A DNA stretch of 64,000 nucleotides from Haemaphysalis longicornis (GCA_013339765.2 CM023457.1:74253287-74317286), one strand, 5' to 3'; numbered from the stretch's first letter, positions 22,125 through 33,745 are shown. Numbers and translations: made by a program. Notes: generated by a model from the letters alone, not told the origin.

Positions 22125-22680
22125 AAAGTAGATCCTTCGTGGCTACCGCCGTGGTAGCCGCAACCGCTGGAGGTCCTAGTTAGGTCCCGGAACGAACGTA
22201 GCCCTTCGGAGCCGTCGAAAGGAAGGTCGACAGAGCGTGTACGCTGGCCGCAGGTGCCCGACCACTGCCGCTGGGACCACGAATACACAGGCTCGTGGTG
22301 CGACTAGGATACTGCAGCCCATGCAAAGTCAGTCCGCTCCTGCCCAGGCTTCGTAGGCATACCCGGTGGCCTGGCCTCGTCCTTGAAGCTCACGTGCTCC
22401 TTGTGCATCCTGGTTTCTTCCCTCCTCACTTCTTCTCGTTCTGAAACGAGGCACAAACTGCTTGGTTGTTTTCCTATTCTTGTCCATATTTGGTAACCCT
22501 GCAGCTTGGCTCCTTCGCGGCGTTCTAAGACTGTCTGTGCCGCGCGCTACCCGATTTGGCCATGGTGCCGCGGTGTTGATTGATGCGGTCTTCAGCGCGC
22601 ACTTCACATTCCCCTTTTTTTGTTCTGTTTTTCCACGCGGTTTTGATGCATCCCCTCTCGGAGGGTGCCCTTGACACAAG
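22125..22680 (+). repeat. Direct repeat copy 2 (about 630 bp family)
   Basis: Second copy of the family at 19050-19690, about 3.06 kb downstream, same orientation. It has the perfect inverted repeat GGCTACC/GGTAGCC at about 22139 and the same 3-prime end (GGTGCCCTTGAC). Confidence 0.6.
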
Positions 22681-22699
22681 CCACTGGTAAGAACCACTG

Positions 22700-23320
22700 C
22701 CATTCTTTGCGTCAAACAAAATAGACCACATAACACACGCTTCGCGCAAAGTTAGAGCGCAAGCGCTGAAGTGGTTTCTTCAGGAAAAAATTAAAAAGAC
22801 ACATTTATCGTCGTAACCCTCTGCCAGGTATTTCAATAATGGTTTGATACCATAAACCAGTGTATGGTGATTGCCCCTAAAAAATACTTTATTTTCTAGA
22901 ACCTTCTTGGCCTGATTGACTCTGTTCTAGATTCATTTAGCTCACCCAGTGCAACGAACTGATAATAGTTGCATTGGTATACTATTATTGAAGCAAAAAG
23001 CTTTTTCAGTCGGCGAGGGAAATGGGTCACAAGTTTTGAGCTTCATCTGTCTGAATAGACGTCTGTTAAAACTTCTTGTATTTAATAACATTGTATTACC
23101 CATCCAGGACAGTTGCAAGAGAAAGTAAGCTGTGCAGGGACCTGCAGCCTTATGTTAAGGGTTGGCTTAGGCTATGAAAAAATAGTTGAGAACAATCTCT
23201 GCAGTTGTATGCATTCAACTTCAAGCATACGCGCGGAATCTGTTAACAACAACGACCACCAACCAATGTTATCCAACTACAATTTTAACACGAAAGTGTT
23301 TAATGCCCAGGTACACCAAG
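22700..23320. other. No gene recognised
   Basis: AT-rich sequence without informative open frames. Confidence 0.4.
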
Positions 23321-23329
23321 ATCTCCCTC

Positions 23330-23800
23330 ACGTCATATCCGTCACGGAAGTGACGTCCCCAGAAAAAGTGCCATTCGCGCTGTGGCACCCCAATTCAAGC
23401 CCATGCCCAGTTAAGCTCTCTCGCCGCAGCGGGAGGTACGTGGCGCTCTACCATCTGCGATATGAGTGCTATGAGCACCATCGTGAGCAGCTCTACGAAC
23501 GAACCTTATGGCCTTCCCTATGACTCATTCAGATGGTCCTGCCGTCTAGGCGAGGCGAGGCCAAGTAGCGCATCATGACGCTAATGAGCGCCGACAGTTG
23601 GCGTCTCGATGCCAGCGCCTTCGTGTACGGCGGACGCGCGTGAATAGAGGCAAGGGTCCGCTGTGGTGTTGTTCCAATGAACGTTGTGTTTCAAGCTGTC
23701 GTTTCTGTGTTTGCCATTTGGTTGACCCGGAATAAACCGGTTGTTTTTTTGTTACTGCGTGTCGGCGTCACTTCGTCTGGCGGGTCAGGCTCGTGAACCC
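23330..23800 (+). repeat. Probable solo LTR or LTR fragment
   Basis: GC-rich compared with its flanks. It contains a polyadenylation signal in a typical LTR context (TTGACCCGGAATAAACCGG, near 23725-23745) followed by a T/G-rich stretch. The 136-codon plus-strand frame overlapping its start (23113-23523) resembles no protein. No partner LTR or direct repeats were found. Confidence 0.35.
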
Positions 23801-24011
23801 TTCGCACATGAAAAAGGTTCCTTTAACATTCAACTGCTCCTGTGAAGGCACCTTTCACTTTGGCGTTTTACCGATTCCTATGAAGGACGGATCAACCACA
23901 ATTTTTGTGACCATATTTGGTGTACACAATATGTGTGTTTTTAATAAAACGTCAAGGCGAACAACAAGAAAGGCAATTCTAAAGATATATTGAGATTGCA
24001 TGTAATACATA

Positions 24012-24151
24012 CAGGATGTCCCAGCTTCATGCACCAAGATTACTCAAAGAAAACCTAGAGCATAATGTTTCCCGCATAGTGGGGTAACGGTCAGTAATTT
24101 TTTGTTAATGATAGTTATTTATTTATTTTTTATTTATTTATTTATTTATTT

Positions 24152-24188
<37 letters not shown>

Positions 24189-24935
24189 CTTACTTACTTA
24201 CTTACTAGAGTACTGCCCTAAACATGGAAGTGTCAACGAGACACTTGTAGGTACCCACAAGAGTAATCTAACTGCAGTATTTTCATCGACGAACTGATTG
24301 CGTACTCATTTACTTGACTGAAAAAAAACCCTCGAAAAATGACAAATGTCACGTGACGGCACTTCCGCGTGCATCACAAACCAGCGCTGTCAAATAAGCT
24401 GATTGCAAACAACTCCGTTGCCCGTCAAACATCCGAAAAGACAGGACATCGCCTTGATAAGGCAATGCATGAAGGAGCACCATCAGGAAGTTTCGTGGGG
24501 CACGTGTGGGAGATAAGGAACAAACTCGGTCGGGATTTCTTCTGTCTTTCTTTTCTTTGTTTCATTTTGGCTGACTGGGATGCAGCCTGTTCGAGGTTGT
24601 TGCTTTACGATGCGTGCGGGAGCGTCGTCACGTGGTATTTTTTATATTTCTAGGGTTTCTTCATCAGTAAGCATAAGTAAGTACGCAATCAGCTTTGAAA
24701 ACACCGCAGTTCGACTCATCTTGTGGGTCCCTGCAATTGTGTTCGTGACATTTCAGTGATTAGGGCAGTACTTCTCGAGGTATATATATATTTAAAAAAA
24801 TTAATTAGAACTCTTTAACGATACAATTACTCGCCACTACTCCACTGTACTGAAAACATTAAACGCTGGTTTGTGTTCAAGTAGCGCCAATGCTCTTTTT
24901 TTAAAATCTTGGTGCTTGATAGCTGGGACACACTG
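24012..24935. mobile_element. Foldback MITE 1 with TA duplication
   Basis: The ends are CAGGATGTCCCAGCT and, inverted, CAGTGTGTCCCAGCT, flanked by TA at 24010-24011 and 24936-24937. The inverted similarity extends far inward: AGTACTGCCCTAA, GACCCACAAGA and CTGATTGCGTACT occur in both arms in inverted order, up to a centre near 24450. The left arm also carries an expanded TTTA repeat. There is no transposase. The TA target and terminal motif suggest a Tc1/mariner-type non-autonomous element. Confidence 0.8.
24113..24208. repeat. (TTTA)n followed by (CTTA)n microsatellite
   Basis: An uninterrupted TTTA-type array with one AATT interruption, passing into five TTAC units. It lies in the left arm of foldback MITE 1 only, so it expanded after the element formed. 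Confidence 0.95.
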
Positions 24936-24960
24936 TATCCACTTGGTTGTCTTGAGATCA

Positions 24961-24972
24961 CCCCGCACGGGG
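24961..24972 (+). other. LINE-A 5-prime terminal hairpin (A2)
   Basis: CCCCGCACGGGG, identical to the start of A1 and A3. Confidence 0.8.
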
Positions 24973-25299
24973 CACCTTGTTCAATCTTGATGACGGTGTT
25001 GGCGACACCGTGGACCCCCAGCCCCCATACTCACGCTGTAACCGACCGTGGTAATGAGTTTTAAGGTGAAGGGTAGAAACCTCAAACGGTGGCTGTCGGA
25101 GCCCAGGTCAAGCTCAAGTGGATGGGCTCCCTGTGTGTTTACCAGGCAGGGAGCTCTGGGACCTCTTCAGCTATCAGGGTAAGGCTGACGAAGAAAGTAC
25201 CCCTGTCCCCTGCTTTTATACTATGCTTTATGTTATTGTATAAAACCCCCCCAAACGTGATCGGACCCCTTAAAGGGGCCGCACCGAAGTATCGTTTCC

Positions 25300-26475
25300 C
25301 CCATCGCCATCTTTAACATTTCCTGAACCAGATCATTACTCTCGATTTCTTATCATGGAGTCCCTCAGTCCATCTCATCCTCTTGCATCTCAGTCAGTCT
25401 TCTTGATTGCAAAATATCTTGAAGCCATAATAGAAAAATCGTATAAGTGCAAAAAACAAAGGTCTGGTGAACTCCTTATCGAAAGAAATGACAAGCAGAA
25501 GTACACAAAGCTTCTAGCTCAGACTAGACTGGCTGATCTAGACGGCAGGGTCACACCCCATTGGAGCGTCAAAAGCTCGCAGGGTGTGGTAACCGAGACA
25601 GATCTCCTGAACGAAACGGATGCGAATCTCCTTGCCGGCTTGAAGGATCAGGGCGTCACTACCGTGAGACGCATCACTATCCACAGAGACGACAAGGAGA
25701 TTCCCACCAAGCACATTATCTTTACTTTTGACCGCGCAGTTCATCCACAACACATAAATGCAGGTTTTATCCGTTCCTTCATCCGTCCCTACATCCTGAA
25801 CCCGCGGCGCTGCTTGAAGTGCCAGCGATTCGGGCATAGTACAAACTCTTCCCGTGGCCGAACGACCTGTGCAAAATGCGCGGCGCATGATCATCCGAGC
25901 GACAACTGTCCATCCGACACCCTCTCTTGTGTGAACTGCGGGGGGCCGCATGCAGCGTACTCCCGCAAGTGCGAAAAATTTCAAATGGAAAAAAAAGAAA
26001 AATCAACATCAAGGTAACTGAGAACATTACCTTCCTAAAGGCGCGGAAGAGGTTCGCCTCTTTCCCCCCGGGTAGGTACGCCGACGCACCTCGCCGGGGG
26101 GCGGAGCGGCGTCTGGTTTCCACAGGGACCCAATTCAGCGAGTCTGACCTGGTCCCTTCCCCGCCCCCCGCTTGGTTGCCTCCGGCAGCCCAACCCGTCA
26201 CCACGCCGCTTGCTGAGGCAGGAGCGGTTCTGGTGCCAACCTCTTCCGTAGGGACTGATGTCACTCCCGCCGCTGCCTCCCCGTCCTCCAGTGCATTGGA
26301 GGGTGCCGAGGGGATGGACACAGGGGGCCCCGCATCGGCTCCCACCGTCACCGCACCGCCCGTGACACTTCTGGCGCCCCCGACACCCGCGGCGATGGCG
26401 GCTCAAACGAAGGGATCCCGAAGGGGGGCCAAATCCGGGGGACCCGGTTCGACGGGCACCCCCCAGGACATCTGA
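25300..26475 (+). pseudogene. LINE-A2 ORF1: Gag-like protein, decayed
   Basis: Homologous to LINE-A1 ORF1. The open part from 25355 reads SVFLIAKYLEAIIEKSY, LLAQTRLADLDGRVTPHWS and the zinc-knuckle region. In the first knuckle the last cysteine is Ser (CLKCQRFGHSTNSS), so it is impaired; the second (CAKCAAHDHPSDNC) and third are kept. A frameshift at about 26015 moves the reading to the frame with GRYADAPRRGAERRL. That frame is continuous through the Pro/Ala-rich tail, showing the original layout lost in A1 and A3. The DVVPF-like acidic end lies after a further stop at 26473. The N-terminal part upstream of 25355 is broken. Confidence 0.82.
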
Positions 26476-26639
26476 GGACGAGATTGACGTCGTGCCGTTC
26501 TTGCCTGCAACGCACAGCAAGGAGCGGCCTCCGTCTGCCAAGCCAACCGAAAGGCCCAAAAAGCCACAGCCTAGAGTAACAGCCCCAAAAGACACAGGAA
26601 CACACATACACACCGACCTCAGTAGCTTCTAAATCTCCA

Positions 26640-28660
26640 TAATAGAAAGAGAAAATATTACTCAATGGAACTCTAGAGGCTTCCTTAAAAATGTGGATGA
26701 TGTCTATCACACATTCCATTCGAACCAGCCAAGTGTGATGTGTCTTCAGGAGGCACATTTGAATTCCAATCACACTAATTTCTGAAATACGTACATGGTA
26801 TTCAGAAAGGACAGGGTAGGCTGCACACACTCTTCGGGAGGTGGGGCCATTGTCGCCCGGAAATCCCTAGCATGCCACCCTGTCACTTTGAACGCTGTCC
26901 TTGAGGCTGTAGCCATCCGCACAATAATATTTAATAGGTTGATAACGGTGTGCTCCATTTACATTCCTCCCGATCTTGCACTCTCGAGCTCTGACTTCGA
27001 GGCGCTGGCTGACCAGCTGCCCGAACCATACATCATCATAGACGACTTTAATGCACACAATATTCTTGGGGCTCTTCTCGCGCGGATGCCCGAGGTTGCC
27101 TGATACAGAAGTTTCTTACATCCTCTGCAGCATGCCTATTCAACAAGAAACAGCCCACATACCATAGCCCACATACCAACAGCTCACATACCAACTTAGG
27201 ACTCAAGACATCCCATCTCGAGACCTGGCTATTGGTTCTGCAATTCTCTTTCAATGTATTGAGTGGGGTGTTGGAAGTGATCCATATGGTAGTGACCACT
27301 TCCCCACTTCTCTAACATATATAGGTAAAGGCCCGTGCATTCCATCATCCCATAACAGGTTTAACGAATCAAAATAAAACTGGAGTAGGTTCACAGAAAC
27401 AGATAAACTACACCACACAACCATAAAACACCTACACGTGGAGGAAGCAGCCCAACTCATCACGGCGCACATCCTCGATGCTACCGAAAAGTCCATTCCC
27501 CACGCCTTCGGTGCTCCGCGCAACCAAAGAAGGCCGCGGTGGAATGACGACTGTAGGCGGGCGCGAGAGGCCCAAAACAAGGCGTGGGGTGTCCTTCGCC
27601 GGTACCCCAAGTCAGATAACCTCATTTCTTTTAAACGGGCAAAGGCTTTTGGGAAGCGCGTTCGTCCTGAGGCGAAAAGGGAGAGTTGGCGCACCCTCCA
27701 CACTTCCATCAACTCATATACTGACACACACAAAGTCTGGACACGAATACGAAAACTAAAAGGACAACAGACACACAGCCTGCCCCTGGTTAGTACCACA
27801 GGGGACACACTGGAAGACCAGGCTAACACACTCGCACAACACTTCCAACATGTGTCCAGTTAATCGCACTACACAACACTTTCATAAAACACAAAACATC
27901 CTGTGAGAAGAAGTCCTTGCGAGACATTATTAAGTCGACCTCATCTTATGACACCCCCTTCTCACTGCATGAGCTGAAGATCACGCTTAGTACTTGTAAA
28001 CCTTCAGCTCCAGGCGCAGACAACATTACATACACTATATTACAACAGTTACACACAGACACACTTGAAACCCTCCTTCACCTCTACAACAAAATATTTC
28101 TTTCGGGGCACTTTTCAGTGTCATGGAGGGAGGCCATCGTAGTGGCCTTTCTGAAAGAGGGGAAGGACCCTTCCTCTCCCGTAAGTTATCGTCCCATCCC
28201 CCTGACAAGCTGCTTGTGTAAGCTGCTCGAGAAGATGATCAATGGGAGACTCATGTACTTCTTAGAGTACAATGGTCTTCTCGACAGCTGCAAGGCTGGA
28301 TTCAGGGCGGGGAGATCCACCAGCGATCAAATGGTTGCATTGGAATCGTATGTAAAAGATGCCTTCATCCATAATCAGTTTTGCATAACAGTCTTCTTCG
28401 ATATGGAAAAAGCCTATGACACGGCCTGGCGGTACGGCATCGTTAGTTACCTCAAGTCATTTGGCGTTTCAGGCAATATGCTCAACACCCTCACTAGCTA
28501 CATGTCGGAAAGAACCTTTCGAGTGAGGGTTGGCAGTGCACTTTCCAATGTATATGTGCAGGAAAATGGCGTTCCTTAAGGCGGTGTCTTTAGGTGTACA
28601 CTATTCATTGTTAAGATGAACTCGCTCCGGTAGGCATAGCCACCAACCATTTCCTGTTCT
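26640..28660 (+). pseudogene. LINE-A2 ORF2, endonuclease and N-terminal reverse transcriptase
   Basis: Starts at the ORF2-like IERENITQWNSRG, where the A1 start ATG is ATA. The endonuclease shows QEAH in place of QETH and DDFNAH in place of GDLNAH, so catalytic residues are altered. SDHFP lies at about 27292. After a gap in frame, 27438-27863 resembles the linker (IPHAFGAPRNQRRPRWNDDC). The reverse transcriptase from 27917 reads SYRPIPLTSCLCKLLEKMIN, CKAGFRAGRSTSDQ, FDMEKAYDTAWRYG and ENGVP. The coding stops at the junction with LINE-C, just before YVDD. Confidence 0.85.
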
Positions 28661-28682
28661 ATATATATATATATATATATAT
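28660..28682. repeat. (TA)n microsatellite at the LINE-C/LINE-A2 junction
   Basis: About eleven TA units followed by T6, directly at the 3-prime tail of LINE-C. It may be an expanded A/T tail. Confidence 0.9.
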
Positions 28683-28714
28683 TTTTTGCGAGAGTTTGCC
28701 TTACGGCATAACAG

Positions 28715-29075
28715 TTATATGTACAACATCACATTTGTGTCACGCAGAAACGTAAGCAGATACCGGTACTGCGGGCCCCAGATCCACCGCTGTAGATCAG
28801 GGGGTCTCCCAGGATGGAGCCCTGTGCCTCGGAGGTGTTGCAGGCGAGAGGTTTGCAGGGCAGGGCAGGTCCATAGAAGGTGGCTCGTGTCGGCTTCGGA
28901 CGGAGGGGCCATACAAAAGGGACAGGTGTCCGCAAACGGTGAATGATAGCGGGCAGGCAAGCGTGGGTCACTGCTGGGGATAATGCCACCCCCAACTCGA
29001 AGCCTCCGCAGCAGCACCTCCTCCCAGCGAGCGAGCCCACTGGGGAGGTCAGTTCCACGCGGTGGAAGTAAAGCA
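28715..29075 (-). pseudogene. LINE-C ORF2 C-terminus
   Basis: Minus-strand reading PPRGTDLPSGLARWEEVLL, then a terminal zinc-motif region CPFCMAPPSEADTSHLLWTC (CX2C...HX4C), ending LLTFLRDTNVMLYI at 28715. It is the continuation of the RNase H part at 36509-36969. Taking out the hAT-like element and one copy of its 8-bp duplication joins the two halves in frame (STRAL to LPPRG). This small piece has no stop, so LINE-C decayed little before the hAT insertion. Confidence 0.8.
29068..29075. repeat. 8-bp target duplication of the hAT-like element (left)
   Basis: GTAAAGCA, repeated exactly at 36501-36508. Confidence 0.9.
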
Positions 29076-29084
29076 CAGGGTGTC

Positions 29085-29240
29085 GAACCGGAACCGGAAC
29101 CGAACCGAAAACCGGAACTGAACCCGAATTTTCGCCCGGAACCGGAACTGAACCGGAACCGTATTTTTTCCGCCATTTTGGAACTGAACCCGAACCGGAA
29201 CGAATTGAAGGAACCGTTCCGAACCGGTTCCGGGGCTCAA
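29085..29240 (+). repeat. Left subterminal GAACCG array
   Basis: Imperfect hexamer-like units GAACCG, GAACTG and GAACCCG. These are typical of transposase-binding subterminal repeats in hAT elements, though here the units keep the same strand at both ends instead of being inverted. Confidence 0.8.
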
Positions 29241-29437
29241 AACTGCTATTTCTAGTTTTCCATCCTGGTACCCTACCTTGCATCCGAAGATATTTTTACC
29301 ATTCGCCAGACGGCACCACGCAATATTTTGCATAGTCTGCAGTTCCCAAGGCCCATAAGGTTCTCATCTTATTATTACCCTAAATTTAATGTAAAGTCCG
29401 TATACACTATTAGTTTGCTTTAGGTATTGCCCATCTC

Positions 29438-29585
29438 CCCGAATTATCTTTTTGCATTTACAATAACTTAAGTTAGAACGCATATTCCGTGGCAACATAT
29501 CATTGGGTATTCCCGAATTATCTTTTTGCATTTACAATAACTTAAGTTAGAACGCATATTCCGTGGCAACATATCATGGGGTATT
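29438..29585. repeat. 74-bp tandem duplication
   Basis: Two almost identical copies with period 74 (GAATTATCTTTTTGCATTTA at 29441 and 29515), differing by a base or two at the end. It is recent. Confidence 0.95.
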
Positions 29586-30039
29586 CTTTATGGTTTCTAT
29601 CTGCAGTGTGTTTAAAATCGTGTGAAGTTTTCATGTTGTTAATTCGAAGGCATCCGTGTCCGCTTGTGAAGGCCTTCAGGGACACCATCAACAATAAATC
29701 CATATCTTCCACTCATTTTATTTTGAGTGGGCACTTATATAAAAACAGCACTGAGACACAAACACTCACAGTTTTCTACGTCACTATCACTTTTTCTTGT
29801 ACAGTGCCGTTGTGCCCTTTGGTTACTGGCCTAAGAGAACATGAGAATTGAAAAAAAAATGGGGCCTTCTCATTTTCACTTTTAAAATAAATGCGATAGC
29901 ATTTCGGTGCATGTATTTAAGTCGATTAACGCGGATTAGCGGGTAGACTAGGGTGGTTTAGTGAGATGAGTGAATGAACTAATGTGAATTAGTGGGACTG
30001 CGGTGTTGATTAATATTGATTAGAGGAATTAGCGGGTCA

Positions 30040-30130
30040 GTTTATTTATTTATGTATTTCAAAACAACCCTAAAAGCCCTCCGGCGGAGGGTATTACATA
30101 GGGTATACATCTAAACACAATAGTGAAACG
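30040..30130. repeat. Dispersed A/T-rich repeat fragment
   Basis: TTTATTTATTTATGTATTTC followed by CCTCCGGCGGAGGGTATTAC resembles a common tick interspersed repeat whose tail ends in an A/T tetramer array. A 58-63-bp imperfect tandem duplication (AAATAAGCAATAACGAGGAA) follows at 30298-30385. Confidence 0.4.
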
Positions 30131-30856
30131 ATAAATCAAAATTTCATTAAAACAAAACACAAGAACAAAAAGAGCAAAGGAAAAGGTCAGTGCATCGCGT
30201 AATAAAAGGAACATTCGCAGAGGAAGGAAAAAAAAAGTAGTTCTGGGAGCACCGTATCAAAATTGATACGTCACAGCACGTGTTCTAGCATGCGGAAACA
30301 AATAAGCAATAACGAGGAAACCAAATGTACAAATGTACAAATGGGAAAAAAAATAAGCAATAACGAGGAAAACAAATGCACAAACGGGGCAGTGAAATGG
30401 CGTTATGTCTGCACCCTCTTGTTTAGGGTATCTGAAAATTTAAGGCGGATTAGAGGGTTGGAGCAAACATGATAGATTTGGGGTCCTTGGCATTTGTAAA
30501 TTTTGCAGCGTTCTCTTTCTCGACCAATCAGGAAATTTAGTTACGCACAAAATAGCCGAAAAGTTGTGTGTCGACCACCTGAATGCTATAAAAGGCCTTT
30601 TTTATGCACGTATTACGCTCTTATGTTATTTCTCGCGTAAGATTTACATCTCGTACTGAATTTAAAAACTAATTGCCTAATGCATGTCTTATATTCAGCA
30701 AAAGGTTCTCAAAAAGTGTATATATATGAGGTAAGACAAGGAAACAACTAAACTGAAAGAAAAAAAAAGGAACGATCAACTGGTTTGATGCGAAAGACAC
30801 CCGATAGCATTCTTCGATACCTTCTCTTTCTTCGTGGTACCGTTCTGCAGCCTTCC

Positions 30857-31165
30857 ACAGGTTTAGCATCTCAACCCCCGAACATAGCCCCTTCCAAGCT
30901 GAGGAAGAGGCGATAGCACGTGCGCTTAGCCAAAGGGCCGCCAAAAGAGTAATAACAGACTCTTATCAGGTGTGGCGCAACTTTGCCAACAGTCTATTGC
31001 ATGTTACAACACTTCGAATGAAAAAGCAGAGACCACCAACGAGACCAGTCAGGATTGTATGGGCACCAGCTCATACTGGCATCGCCGGCAGACAAGATCA
31101 GCAACCTCGTGGCTGGACATTTGATCCGCTTAGCCAGCGCTGATGAAGCTGAGCCCAAACGCATG
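30857..31165 (+). pseudogene. LINE-F RNase H fragment
   Basis: A plus-strand frame reads FQAEEEAIARALSQ, VITDSYQVWRNF and VRIVWAPAHTGIAG, which are the E, D (TDS) and H positions of a LINE RNase H domain. The start is lost, and no reverse transcriptase or terminal zinc motif is visible. It lies within the hAT-like element. Confidence 0.65.
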
Positions 31166-32379
31166 CATCCTGTATACATACCAGGAAATTAATTAGCACT
31201 ATAGGCTCCGTGCAGTCAAGTTTGCCGAGCGAGCGCAGCGCCATCTACCGCGTCTCCGTGCAACACTGGGTAGGCCGAGCCGCACCGTTCTGGCCGGCCG
31301 CCTGCTTTAGGCACTGTGCACGTGCCCTTGCAAAAGCGTCTATCAAGTGGTTAGGTGCGCTTAAGAGGCTTAAGTTTGCGGAATACGCTGCAACGGCGAC
31401 AGGGCGGAGTGTTATCCACCGAGAGAATTTAAAAGAAACAAAGCGCTGGAGGAAAGCTACCGCCTTCGCTGCCCTGAATCGTCCGAGTTGAGAAGGCTGG
31501 TCACAGCATCACAGGCAGCACAAGTTTCCGTGAAATTTTTAGAAATTACAACGGTGATGGCTACCAAGCAGATTACATGCTGCTGTCAAAGTAAAATATA
31601 TCGGTTTTCCAGCTGTTAATACTCGTGAGCTTACAATAAATTTCCCCTCTTCGCGAATACCGCGCGAATTGGCAGTATTTGCACAAAGGTTGGTTTCTCT
31701 GCATTGTGCATGTGTCTTCCGCGGCGTTTATAATGAAAATTCATGCGGCACGTAACACCCGGTCGTATTTTAATTTCAAGAGAACTAATAGTGTTGCAAC
31801 ATCCTACCCCTTTTTGGGAAAAAATATGATTGTTTTTAAACAAAGTAGGGGCATTTGTTTGAAAAAAAAAAAGCTGTCAAAACGTCGAAATACCTAGGTC
31901 AGTACAAGGTATAAAAGCAACGCATGTGGGATGTTTGCGCTGCAAATAAATGCTGTTCAATAAAACAAAGTCGTTTTAACAGGGCTCACAACAGCAACTT
32001 CAGAGAACAATAAAAAAAACTGAGTTTATGATGCTTTTAATATTTGGAGGCCCTTCTCACCCCGTAAAAAGGGGGAGGTAGTCTTAAATCTTTCACGGGC
32101 ATTTACTGGCGGGCTTGCAGCGAAACCCGCGTGCGGTGTGAATGTATTCACGGAAAAGGAGACGGAAGGCACAGGGGTTGTATTCTTCCTTTTGCTCCTG
32201 AGGTGACACTGCTTGACCTCGTGCATGGAGCAAGAAAACGCGCTCTCTTCGTGATCTCGGGATGGGACGAACAGGCACCGGCGCAAACGAACTGTCAGTG
32301 GCGAAGAGAAAGACGCAATCTGGGGATGTTTGGTGATAATTCAGGCCGTGAAATTGAAAATCGTGGTCAGGGTTGTTTC

Positions 32380-32552
32380 GCGGCCGCAGCGGCCGCTTTT
32401 CCGATAGAGGCGAAAACGCCCGTGTGTTCGAGATTCCGGGCACGTGAAAGATCCCCAGGTGGTCAAAATTAATTCCGATCCCTCCACTACGGCGCGGCTC
32501 ATAGCCTGTCTGGCGTCGGCGAGTGGAACCGCACAATCAATCAATCGAAAAT
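32380..32552 (+). repeat. tRNA-derived SINE fragment (Ruka-like), headless
   Basis: The body from CGGCCGCAGCGGCCGC through GAGGCGAAAACGCCCGTGTG, GCACGTGAAAGATCCCCAGG and CCTCCACTACGGCG to the AATCAATCAATC tail is the typical body of the tRNA-derived SINE of hard ticks. The tRNA-like head is missing or too diverged. A second copy with a good head is at 47306-47524. Confidence 0.75.
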
Positions 32553-33129
32553 CGCCGCCAGTTGGTGCGCAGCTCTCGATGCTTCCCACCCGCCTGATCT
32601 ACATTGGAGCCCACGTATTTCAGGTAATTTTACTTGATTTGAATTCTATGCTACTAACACGTAGCGCAGCGTACAGACCGCACTACAACCAAACAATCGA
32701 TCCTGTGAGACGGAGCACCGTACTCGCGAAACCACGGTGGTCCGATTTCAAGTATCCGAACAAAACTGCTTCTTTCCAATGCTGTGAACAGCTAATTAAT
32801 TTGCGCTTTCTATCAGCAACACAAATTCACTGAAAAAACTATGCGGAAACGTGAAAACGTGCGCACGAAATGCTCCACCTTCGTTCTGGCTATGCGTGGC
32901 ACGGGGAAGTCAATATCGCTTGCCCCCCTCCTCCGTACGCGTAGTCAACAGTTCAGTCTCCAGTCTATTCCTAGCCCGGTGCGGTAGAATTACTGTAGTA
33001 TGTTTCTATTGGCATAAAACTTAAAAATTGCGTATACTACATTTCATCCAGTGCCGCCAAGCAGGAGTGCAACCGAAACCCGAGCACGCTGGCGAGCGGT
33101 CGCCGACCCAGTATTTTTCTTAGTCCCCG

Positions 33130-33745
33130 ATGGCGGCGCTCGGTGTCCCGGCTCAGTATCGCCCTCTGTTCACTGAACGGTGCCTATAGGCTCTACCGTA
33201 CAACGTATTCCTTCCCGCACAAATCGCTAGCGATTAACCAGGAAAGATTATTCCGTGCACTGCGGATTAACACCTTCCCACACATCATCAGTCTTCACCT
33301 CTTTGACGGGACACAATTCTCTCCATTTCGTCGCTTCTGTGGGGAGCCTGGGAACCTCATACACACAGTAGGCGGCTGCGACAAGTCCACCCTAGATCCA
33401 CCCAACCTACACGTTTCCATAGAGATTTGGGAGAAAGCCTTGGCCAGCTCCGGCCTGGAAGATCAGTTTCTCTTGATGGCAACGACTGTCGACTCTACCC
33501 CTTCAATGAGGACGCCTCTGTGAAATTTTTCCTCGATTTATTTAAACTTCATTTTCTTCTCTCTGCGAGGGATAATTACTGCTGCTTGTGACTTCACTCA
33601 GCTATTATCTTTCGTAGACCCCAACCGCTCTCACCTGTCGCTGAAGTGCCATTTAGCAAGTTCCTATCTCCGCTGGTTCCCTATTCAATGCCGTCCTGTA
33701 CACGGCGTCCAATGAGTCATTAAAGCCGTTCTTTCTTTCTAACTG
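33130..33745 (+). mobile_element. LINE-E: 5-prime truncated LINE 3-prime end
   Basis: Open frame 33143-33523 reads RLFRALRINTFPHIISLHLF, then FCGEPGNLIHTVGGC and IEIWEKALASSGLEDQF, the terminal region of a LINE ORF2 common in ticks. The zinc motif is impaired: the first CX2C is R-x2-C, while HX4C is kept. The 3-prime end is marked by GTCATTAAAGCCGTTC and a CTTT-rich tail at about 33745. No 5-prime part is present and no direct repeats were found. Confidence 0.72.

Larger units (their letters stand above)
24961..28660 (+). mobile_element. LINE-A2, 5-prime part (5-prime end to reverse transcriptase)
   Basis: Begins with the shared LINE-A start CCCCGCACGGGGCACCTTG. It carries ORF1 and the endonuclease and reverse transcriptase part of ORF2, then stops just before the YVDD motif at TCCTGTTCTAT, where LINE-C is inserted; the element resumes at 37010. 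It is clearly more diverged than A1 and A3, with many stops. The 5-prime target duplication cannot be checked because the 3-prime end is lost. Confidence 0.9.

Noticed and set aside
23113..23523. 136-codon plus-strand frame
   Set aside because: It resembles no protein and overlaps an LTR-like region; the composition fits noncoding LTR sequence.
29049..29333. Frames of RFRFRF / EPEPNR type near the hAT-like ends
   Set aside because: They come from the GAACCG hexamer-like array; the region is a subterminal repeat.
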